DNA of 64,000 nucleotides from Lyophyllum atratum (taxonomy: Eukaryota > Basidiomycota > Agaricomycetes > Agaricales > Lyophyllaceae). Of the stretch, positions 56,189 through 64,000 are shown in pieces (the stretch's first letter is position 1; every line of letters starts with the position of its first letter). A program made the translations under genes and the position numbers. The notes beneath the pieces are model-generated. The model made no database searches and was not told the DNA's origin. It saw nothing but the letters and a program-made list of their open reading frames with translations. Where the stretch lies: NCBI GenBank assembly GCA_014905825.1, contig JACGCN010000013.1, positions 496,001 through 560,000 of the forward strand, in the 5' to 3' direction.

Positions 56189-57957
56189 ATGGATATACTG
56201 CATACGCAGCTATTGAATATACAGCGTCAGCTGGCATTCGTTACGACCGATCCCATCGATTGGAAGCTCTATGTTCAGGCTTTTTCATGGAGTGTAACTC
56301 TCTTTGAGTCCTACCTTCTGTTCGTCCTCTTTTTTCTTGACCTTCTCCTTGTTTTATTGACCCAAAAATTCTAGGCTCCGGCAATACCCCTTGTACTCGA
56401 AAACTGAGCCTCCCGCAGCGCTCGCGGGCCACTTCAGTGGCGACGTCTTCAAGAAATCACAAAATTATGGCAGGGACAAGGCTAAATTTGCCCTGATCTC
56501 GGGCTTTCTGAAGCAATGTCTGGATTCCTCCATGCTGCAGTTTGGGTTCTACGCTTGGTCATGGGGTGCATCTGGGATGCTGTTGTCCAAGCTCGGTTTC
56601 GGTCCTGAGTACGAGGTGAGTCCCGGCGCCACGAAGTCCCATGTCTTTGTTCCCTAACAGAATCATGTCAGATTCTTCAATCTATTGGCTTCGTTTTCAT
56701 CCTGTTCTTCCTCTCCTCCATCCCGACGCTCCCCTTGTCGGTCTATGGAACGTTCGTCCTGGAAGAAAAGCATGGTTTCAACAAGACGACGCCCGGCCTG
56801 TTCGTCGCTGACCTTCTCAAAGGATGGGCGCTTGCCTTTGGTCTGGGAGCGCCGTTCCTGGCTGCCTTCCTTTATATCTTCAAATGGGCCGGAGACCGCT
56901 TCGTTCCCTGGCTCATGGCGTTCATGTGCGTGTTCTCTATGTGTTTTTGAATTTGATGCTGACGTGCCATGAACAGGATTACCTTCCAGCTCACTATGGT
57001 CATCGTCTATCCGACCGTCATCCAGCCTATGTTCAACAAGCTGTCGCCGTTGGCTCCTGGTGACCTCCGATCGAGAATTGAGACATTGGCAAACAAGCTC
57101 AAGTTCCCTTTGAAGCACCTGTATGAGATCGACGGATCCAAGCGAAGCTCTCATAGCAACGCGTACTTCTTTGGTCTCCCCTGGGTTCGTCACTTCCTTT
57201 CCTTGACGAACCAATTTGCTCATTTCTCTTCCAGAGCAAACATATCGTCATCTTTGATACACTCATCCAACAAAGCAAGCCAGAAGAAGTCGAAGCCGTG
57301 CTCGGTATGTCTTTTCTCTTAGCGCTTAGAGGGCTCCGCTGACACACTGGACAGCCCATGAACTCGGTCACTGGTACTATCTGCACCCCACCAAGATGAT
57401 GGCCGTCTCCCAGCTCCACATCTTCACCATTCTGGCTCTCTTCCCGGCATTCCTTCACGCCCCGCCTCTCCTCCGCTCTTTCGACTTCCCGAAGGCCGTC
57501 GCAGCCCAGCCCCCGACCATCGTCGCGTTCCTCCTATTCCAGGTTGGTCACATCTCTAACCACCGTGTCGTACACTGTCATAACTAACCACTCTCTCTTA
57601 GATGATCTTGACCCCCCTCGAGGCCGTCGTGAGCATCGGCATGAACGCTATCAGCCGTCACTTTGAATATGAGGCCGACAGGTTCGCCTGCGAGCTCCAG
57701 GACCAACTCAAATCTGAGGACATGAAAGACATGGGGGACCGTCTCGGACGCGCGCTCGTCACTCTTCATGTGAAGAACCTGTCCACTGTATGGGTTGACT
57801 GGCTGTACGTCCTTTCATACCCTCACGACTCCGAATTTAAACTCACTCAAACATGCTACATAGGTACTCTGCTTACCACCATTCCCACCCCACGTTGACG
57901 GAGCGTCTGAGGGGGCTCGAGTCCTTCCAGGCCCAGCGGGAGAAAAAGAAATTGTAA
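56189..57957 (+). CDS. STE24: CAAX prenyl protease 1, zinc metalloprotease STE24
   Basis: ATG 56189 starts MDILHTQLLNIQRQLAFVTT. Spliced exons give the M48A pattern: LRQYPLYSKTEPPAALAGHF, SQNYGRDKAKFALISGFLKQ, SSIPTLPLSVYGTFVLEEKH, GFNKTTPGLFVADLLKGWAL, YPTVIQPMFNKLSPLAPGDL, KLKFPLKHLYEIDGSKRSSH, SNAYFFGLPWSKHIVIFDTL and EEVEAVLAHELGHWYYLHPT. HELGH is the zinc-binding catalytic motif; the third ligand Glu is in RHFEYEADRFACEL. The C-terminus STVWVDWLYSAYHHSHPTLT, ERLRGLESF, ends REKKKL (TAA 57955-57957). It is an ER/inner nuclear membrane enzyme that trims prenylated CAAX proteins such as mating pheromone precursors, which in basidiomycetes are CAAX peptides. About seven introns; all motifs are intact. 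Confidence 0.95.
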
Positions 57958-59339
57958 ACGATGTACTCTACAGCATACCCTCGTACTCGTATATAGTTTG
58001 ATTGGGTCATCTCCCCTTATCTCTTCTCAACGAGTCATGAGCGGGGTTCTCAGCCATCCAGCTGCTATTATACCTTGATTGTACCCTTCGTTCTGTCATT
58101 TCTGACAGTGAGGAATATACACTAGTATTTACCTTTCAACCCGAGTGCTTGTTGAGCACTAGCGTGTTAAGAGCTCTTGAGATCTTATGGTTTGAGGGTG
58201 TGCGTTGGTCATTTTAGTCTTCTAAAGTGATTCACGCCAGGCCTATGCCACAGCAACAAAAAGAGAGGCTTGAAGTATGTATACAAGGCGCAGAATAAAT
58301 GGGATGTATTGGGGCTTCGGAGCATGACACGCGTCTACAGGGATGAAGGTAAGGATGCTGTCGCGTGGGTGGACATAGTTCGTAAAATCACCCAATTCGA
58401 GGACGAATACCCTCAAATGTATCATGTTGCCCAAGATGTTCCGTTTTTAATTTGACCAACTATGGTCGGTCAGTGTGAATATTGGCCAGTCCGTGCGTAA
58501 AATAGGCCTTAGTCATTGGATATACGGAGGAGGAGCGAGCTCATGAGGTGCTTCAACTCGGTGTATTACCGTCACTAGTACTTGTCGGCGAAGTCAACGA
58601 CTGGCAGTGGCAACCAATTTGATCGACAAGTGATATCTGTTGTTTGCATGCAAGGGCCTTGCCAATGCTAGTCAGTCTGCGCCTGCTCTGCGCTGCCACT
58701 GACGTTATGTACCGCGGCTACATGCACCCACCTAGCATTTTATCCCATTCGCTATAGCTGTCAATCTTGAGCCACCTTCAGCCTACAAGTTTTATCATAG
58801 TCAGCTCTTGCGACACTATATATCAGCCTTTAACCAACTCCACCGCGAACAGCAACGCATTTCCAGGACGCCCCCTGGCTTCCATTCCGGTCACGTTGGG
58901 ACCTTTGGCGAACTGGTGGTGGGGTAAGACCCATACATCCTTAGCATTGCGCGACTGCTCAAGCTCTCAAGCCTCGAACACCTATGCAGAATACCAATTG
59001 ACCGTCATGGAAGGTCCTAGCTCTTCCACAAACCTTATCTGTTCAAATTGCCTGGTACGTGATCAACCGACTCTGAGCTCCACAGTGTCTAAGATGCTCT
59101 CACTCGCCTTTAGGCTCATCCGCCGCCATCGTCATCTTCCTATCTTAGAAAGTAAGCTGATGTTACAGGATGAGCATCTAAAGGTCGGCGAGACACGTGG
59201 AAACCCTCTTAGTTGGAAACTCTCTTAGTTGCTTCTACATACCCCAATGACGGCAGAGGGGAAGCGCAAAGCCATATGGAAAAGCTCGATTTTCCACCAG
59301 AGCTCATACACGCATGCCGGCTTATTACACTTGACCACT
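57958..59339. other. Intergenic, 1.4 kb, no confident gene
   Basis: A 61-codon plus-strand ORF (58270-58455) has protein-like composition (WVDIVRKITQFEDEYPQMYH) but no partner exons. A possible tiny two-exon frame begins at ATG 59008 (MEGPSSSTNLICSNC). Neither is called as a gene. The STE24 and GNAT 3' flanks lie at the two ends. Confidence 0.4.
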
Positions 59340-60114
59340 CTACACTGTTCTCGCCATTACTTCATCCACATGGCGGCCCGCGCCATCCTCCCAATCGTCC
59401 CAACAGAGACTCAGTATTACCGTATCTCGTCCAAGAAGATGGGCCTTCGGATCGCCAGCCCTCCTCTCAAGGCCATTTCCGATCTGCTTTACGTCCGGCA
59501 TAACATAGACCCACCTCAAGTAGCCCTCTCGCTTGAACCCCATTCTCTCCGCTGCCTTGATGCTTGGTTCATTAAGCGGACTAGCCGCCCAAACAACGCG
59601 GCGCAGACCAAGCCCTCCAGCCTCTGGGAGGTCAAGCGCGTAATGGAGCAGCAGCCCGATCGCGTTCGATGTGACGTGTGTGCGCTGGAATTTGGGGGAG
59701 ATCAAGACGAATGCGATTTCCACTGCGAGATTGGGTGCGGAAGCATTGCAAAATCCCATGGCACCTGCCAAAGCGCCGTCTGGGTGCCCCGTTTCGGACG
59801 CTTTGGTCTTATCGTACACGGCGAACAGCACGCATCCTTGATCGGCGTGGATGCGGTTTTCGAGGAAACTCGATATGAAATCCTGGACGGTATCGAAAGG
59901 ACCGAAGGGCAGATAATCGTACGATGGCCTTGGGATCGCGTAGAACGCGTTTGCGTGCTTCGAGGGCTACATGGATCACCAGGGCGATTAAGCTCTGGCT
60001 TCGAGGACGTCATGACTATTCCCTCACCAGGAATGGAGTGAGTTTGACACGCTCACTCTCCAAATCCTTCACAGGGAAGCAGAAATTAGCGCCGTATTCC
60101 TCGATAGAAGACAT
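59340..60114 (-). CDS. GNAT-family N-acetyltransferase, 237 aa
   Basis: Exon 1 (60114-60028) encodes MSSIEEYGANFCFPVKDLES and ERVKLTPFL. After a 61-nt intron (59967-60027), exon 2 (59966-59340) continues PSKHANAFYAIPRPSYDYLP and FGPFDTVQDFISSFLENRIH, then GALAGAMGFCNASAPNLAVE, IAFVLISPKFQRTHVTSNAI, GLRRVVWAASPLNEPSIKAA and ERMGFKREGYLRWVYVM. This is the RimJ/RimL-like GNAT layout: an acetyl-CoA loop at QRTHVTSNA (normally Q/RxxGxG/A, with Gly replaced here by His), the N-x-x-S-x-x-x-x-x-x-x-GF motif, and a C-terminal strand. The total of 714 nt is in frame. The acceptor of the acetyl group is unknown. A long antisense ORF lies opposite. Confidence 0.9.
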
Positions 60115-60497
60115 GCTTATACGTTCATCGTGGACACAAAGTGGCCTCTTCGCAAACGTTCCCCGGGCCGGATGGACGATGGATCACATGGATACCGGCA
60201 GCGTCTGGCAGTGGCAACGTTTGTATTGACACGATGACGTCACACGAGGCACATCGCCACATGCACCACACCAAAGGTGCCAAAGGAATGACGCCCAGCC
60301 GACGCACTTGGTCCTGGTCAGCGTATCCATTGATAACGCTCTTGCTCCTACGTCCAACGTCATTGGAGACTTCGTTCTATATAATGGGTCGGCGTCTTGG
60401 CCTTCTCCATAATCACGACTTCACCCACATCTTCCAACACTCACAACACTTACAACGCTAAAACACACATTTTATTAACGACCATCATCACGCTACC
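60115..60497. promoter_or_regulatory. Divergent promoter region, GNAT gene / small membrane protein gene
   Basis: 383 bp between the start codons of two divergent genes. TATATAATGG at 60378-60387 lies 120 bp before the plus-strand ATG and is a good TATA box for the small-protein gene. A CA-rich leader (CAACACTCACAACACTTACAAC) just before that ATG is typical of highly expressed fungal genes. Confidence 0.6.
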
Positions 60498-60835
60498 ATG
60501 GTATGCCAGCTCCTCTTCAAACTCACAAACCCTCTAAGCGTCCAACTTTCAGGGTTCTATCTTCTCTGCAATCGGCCGTGGAATCAACGCTGTTATTTCC
60601 GCCATCGCCAGTGTAATAATGGCAATCGTCGGCGCGATCACAACTGTTCGTCCCTGTCCTCGTTGATATTACCTATGTGGCTAATAGCGTACTGCTATAG
60701 GTGATTGTCACGATATTCAACGTTATTGCCGACATTCTATGCTGCAGATGCTTCGGCTCTCGTCGCAGTGGACGCCGAATGGGCAGAGGCCGCAGAAGCG
60801 GTGGTCTTGGGGGCACAGCGGGAGGTACCTACTAG
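60498..60835 (+). CDS. Small CCRCFGSRR-type membrane protein, 76 aa, with ATG-only first exon
   Basis: Exons 60498-60500 (just ATG), 60553-60645 and 60701-60835 total 231 nt in frame. The protein starts M^GSIFSAIGRGINAVISAIA, has a long hydrophobic helix pair (SVIMAIVGAITTVIVTIFNV), then ADILCCRCFGSRRSGRR and a Gly/Arg tail ending GGTAGGTY*. I recognise this pattern from many small conserved Agaricomycete proteins of unknown function. Gly at position 2 suggests N-myristoylation, and the CC-x-C after the helix could be palmitoylated (inference). The gene has a TATA box and a CA-rich leader. It is short enough to be missed by annotation pipelines because exon 1 is three bases. Confidence 0.88.
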
Positions 60836-61161
60836 ACGTCTGACACGCGATTAGAGGCGGAGGGTACCATACACCAGCCATAATTTGTACGATACATATA
60901 CCCCACCCTGGACTTATCAAATTCTTGCTTCACAATTCATGGTTCGAGACCAAAGGAAGGGTGGTTGATTCGACCATATGTACGAGTACAACATGCTACG
61001 GTCGATTGAGGTAATATCACTGATCAGTGTCAAGATGTCGTACCGTATCAATATGTGAAAAAAATGGCATCCAAAGTTCGCTCTGAATACTTAGGAAGAA
61101 AGTACTTAGACTAAATAGATATATGAACAATCGGTACACGGTAAGCTAACCCCCTAGCCTC
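60836..61161. other. Intergenic between convergent genes
   Basis: 326 bp of 3' flanks. No gene is seen. Confidence 0.5.
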
Positions 61162-63327
61162 TCATCTGACATTCGTCCGATAACTCGGCGGCGGCGGTGA
61201 CACCACTCTCGCAGGCTCCCGCCTCGTCTGGGTATATTCTCCAACTACATCATCATCCGTCGACGGCTCCCGAGCCGTCCTGTACGACGCGTCCGATGCC
61301 TCCCGCCCATGTCCATAATACATCGTTCCGGGCTCATCGCGCGGTGGCTGGAAATTAGGCATCGGGAGCTGCCCAGGCGAGTCGCCAGCATGGCCCGCCG
61401 GCGGGTTCCAGCTCGCGAACTGCGCCTGGGGTTGGGGTTGCTGCTGCTGCTGCTGCTGCTGCGGTGGTGGTGGTGACCGTGCTTGCGTTAGTGTCGCTTG
61501 TGAAGAGGGTGCGGAGGGTGCAGCGCCGGGGGGCCGAGGACTAGTGCCACCACCGCCTTGTTGCACGGTTTCGGTGCTGGAGAACGGCCCGAGGCCATAC
61601 ATGTCCTCTGGGCGCGAGTGCTGCGTCGGCCGCATCTGCATATCCCACCCCGCCTCGTCCGTACTCGGGCGGCCCCGTGCATGCCCTTGCCCTTGCCCAT
61701 AGCCATAACCATGTGCCTCGACGTCCTGAGCGTAGAGGACGTCCTCCGAAGCATTGGGTGGGGGGAGACGACCCTTCCTGGGTTGGGGTGCGTGGAGGAA
61801 TTGTGGGTTTGGCCCGGTTTCGTGCGGGGGTGACTGGGATTCCCAGGATTGGGTGATGCTTGGGGTTTGGACTTTGAGGGGGATGGAGTCGGAGTCTGGG
61901 GCGTAGGGGTCGAAGGCGACGGTGGAGGACGAAGCGAAGTTGTTGCCGTGGTCGTATGGGGATAAGCCTGCACGGGCGAGCTTGGCTTGGCTGTTCGACA
62001 GTGAGTTAGGAATTTGGATTTGGAGGGAGAGGATACGGACCGAGCTTTGCGGCGCTGGTAGATGACCTCGGGCTTCACTTTGTTCATTTGTCGGAATATG
62101 TACCACATGGCGAGAATCGTGATGACGAAGGTTACGCCGAGGACAACATCGCTGATGATGGTACTCTTCGTGTCCTTTACACCTGAGGACAAGGTACTGT
62201 CAATTGGGCATTCCATTTTGCAATCCGATTTGTCTTACCTGTGCTTGACTGCTCGAGGATCACACCAAGGTAAACAGTGATAAATTGTTTCGGCATCGAG
62301 AGGATGGCGGCCAGCGAAAAGACGATGATCCCCATTCCACAAGTCGAAAAGACGGCGGTAGTAACTAGATATCACCGTTACTGTAGGCTCTCAAAGCAAT
62401 TATGAGACGTACAGTGACCCGGTATGGCACTCAAACGTGCGATAAGCGCAATCTTAAATCCACCATCCCGCACGACTTTCGCCAGACAGGAATATGAAAT
62501 GTTTGTGCGCTCGAGCTTCTCACCGCGAGATCGACAGCAATATTTAAAGGCACTGCATCTCATAAGAACAAAATTAAAGAATAGAATGAAAGGTGGCAAC
62601 GCACTAAAAATTGCCTACTTCGCCGATGAAGGTGCCGGCCGAAACGATCCCAAAACCGACCCATAGGCCCCAGACGAGGCCACAAAGGATAGCAACAATT
62701 TCATGTCCGAAAAGCTAGCGCACGGACATCAGCACTAGAGTGATATGTACAAGTAAAAGTCGGCGCTCACCGGAGGAAATGATATGACGAATAGTACACC
62801 GATTGGCACCAGCCAACCAAAACGCAAGCTACCGGCGATGCATAAGTCCTCGAAATAGCGCATGGATATTCCGGACTCACTCGTGTAGCCATCTCGTCAC
62901 AGGAGTCAACCATTCTACGATTTGCTTATGATAAATAGTAACCAGCGCCGTCACCACCAGGATGAGGACCAGGGCAATATAGTACCCTTCCAGGAATCAT
63001 CTTTCAGTACCCAACCCAGCGATTATTTCGTTGCTCAGACTCACATAGCCATTCCCGACGAAACCAGAACCTCCAGTTCCCCAGCGTTTTCCAATCCAGC
63101 ACGCCTGACTTCAGCTGCCGCTCCTCACTCGGTGTTGGACTTGGTGTCCGTGTGATCATCCTGGTCTGCTCTGAGGCCTTCGGAGTATACGCCTTCGGAA
63201 TATACGATGGAGTATACTGCGTCGTTGCGGTCGAATTGGTGCCATATGGAGAGCGAGTAGAGTTGGGCGGAAATGGATATGTATACGGTGATGGGTCATC
63301 CCGGCTGTGCGTGTTGGCGGAAGGCAT
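61162..63327 (-). CDS. TVP38: Golgi membrane protein TVP38 (VTT/SNARE-associated domain) with long disordered tail
   Basis: ATG 63327 begins MPSANTHSRDDPSPYTYPFP, a Pro/Ser-rich cytosolic tail. Exons then give VLDWKTLGNWRFWFRREWL, membrane helices, FGWLVPIGVLFVISFPP, LFGHEIVAILCGLVWGLWVG, FGIVSAGTFIGEVGNF, YCCRSRGEKLERTNISYSCL, AKVVRDGGFKIALIARLSAI-PGH, MPKQFITVYLGVILEQSSTG and SDVVLGVTFVITILAMWYIF. The GHE...GL-x-WG block and the R-x-GGF...R-x-S-x-IPGH block are those of the VTT (DedA/TMEM41) domain. The roughly 300-residue C-terminal tail is disordered, Pro/Gly-rich, with a run of eight Gln ([20 protein letters not shown]), ending SYRTNVR (TGA 61162-61164). Lipid scramblase activity is known for the wider VTT family. 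Confidence 0.9.
61440..61462. repeat. CTG/CAG trinucleotide run coding poly-Gln in TVP38
   Basis: About eight GCT/CTG units on the plus strand; on the coding strand these are CAG codons for eight glutamines in the disordered tail. Confidence 0.9.
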
Positions 63328-64000
63328 TGTGGAGTCGTAGCAAAGAACGGAAGGCGTCAAAAGGCCCTAATGGCCTGGTGGTCGAAGAGGAAGATTATAC
63401 AAGTGTGAGGGTATTGTGCAGAAGATTGTTCCCACATGTCAATATGTTTTGCAGTTACAACGGCGGTCAAAGCTTCTTTTCGGAGCCACAATGTGCACCC
63501 GGCATAGCAATGATGGATCTGGCGCAGCACTCTGCTCCTGGTGATCCCGGGGGCGACTCTACCATCATCGTGCTATACTAGGTTGATGGCTATCTAGCCC
63601 ATTGCTCAAAGCTTGAATGCCCTCGAGCCTCCTCGAGCCCCGCGACCTGGCATTATTTATCTGGGCGGATGCTCTCTAATATCCGTAAGCTCCACACATA
63701 TCAATCAAACGACCGCTTGCTGGCTAAAGTAATTGACGCGTACACGGTACACATTATTCATGACAAAGCGATGTATCGTCTATATTGCCTAATGTTCAGG
63801 TGGAATCGGATGAGGAGCACTTTGTATAGCCACAGGCTGCGGAACTTTAGCTGCGTATAATGGGTTACTCAGATCCTGGGTGGCTGTACCCATCGAAACA
63901 GGACTGGCTTTTATAGTGATTCAAAAGACACTGGTCGAGAATTCCGATGTTCCTCACGTCCAGGGAACAGGACTATAACAGGAATGCAAATACAACTCGA
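63328..64000. other. Right window edge, no gene seen
   Basis: 673 bp upstream of TVP38. Short ORFs only. It should include the TVP38 promoter; a gene beginning beyond the window cannot be excluded. Confidence 0.45.

Noticed and set aside
59229..60041. 270-codon plus-strand ORF.
   Set aside because: It lies antisense to the GNAT acetyltransferase, which has clear family motifs and a clean intron. The plus ORF has no domain.
1..64000. CRISPR arrays, bacterial operons, prophage or rRNA genes.
   Set aside because: None seen. The gene structure is intron-rich and fungal, and no regularly spaced repeat array or rRNA-like sequence was found by reading.

Overview
The window is nuclear DNA of a filamentous basidiomycete, most likely an Agaricomycete. 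Nearly every gene is split by short introns (about 45-70 nt, GT...AG), intergenic spaces are a few hundred bases, and both strands carry genes with no operon logic. An AA14 lytic polysaccharide monooxygenase, several F-box/LRR-type proteins, DUF7770-like proteins and a small CCRCFGSRR-type membrane protein all fit wood- or litter-decaying Agaricomycetes. Gene models below were built by hand by joining exons. Where exon lengths were added up and stay in frame, this is stated. No database search was possible.

Layout. 0.1-4.3 kb: a Rieske-ferritin-like fusion protein convergent with an MFS sugar transporter. 5.4-12.8 kb: a large KIN1/MARK-type kinase with a C-terminal KA1 domain, whose original N-terminal coding sequence is interrupted by an 878-bp hAT-like MITE; then the signal peptidase subunit SPC1. 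13.0-17.1 kb: a degenerate tandem repeat, a DUF7770-like gene, an F-box gene and an antisense coding fragment. 17.4-24.0 kb (minus strand): mitochondrial tRNA-modifying MTO1, an HSL-type alpha/beta hydrolase and a second F-box gene. 24.7-31.4 kb: a third F-box gene, an AAAP amino-acid transporter and a TauD-type dioxygenase. 31.4-34.3 kb: gene-poor, with a short tandem repeat. 34.3-40.3 kb: transcription and splicing genes (MED25-type VWA protein, PRP46, TFIIS/DST1). 42.6-45.1 kb: a cysteine-rich GPI-anchored secreted protein and a decaying tandem copy. 45.4-50.9 kb: a conserved acidic protein, a fourth F-box gene related to the third, and an NTF2-like protein. 51.1-56 kb: the AA14 LPMO, an unrecognised acidic protein and a second DUF7770-like gene. 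56.2-63.3 kb: CAAX protease STE24, a GNAT acetyltransferase, a 76-residue membrane protein whose first exon is only the ATG, and Golgi TVP38.

The genes do not form one pathway or a biosynthetic cluster; this is a mixed housekeeping/accessory region. The best-supported unusual structure is the recent MITE insertion: 108-bp perfect terminal inverted repeats and an 8-bp target duplication lie inside the kinase coding sequence, and removing the insert on paper restores one continuous N-terminal reading frame. Other points worth following are the Rieske-DUF455 fusion with a 12-nt exon, the ATG-only exon, the decaying GPI-protein duplicate and the degenerate repeat near 13.1 kb.
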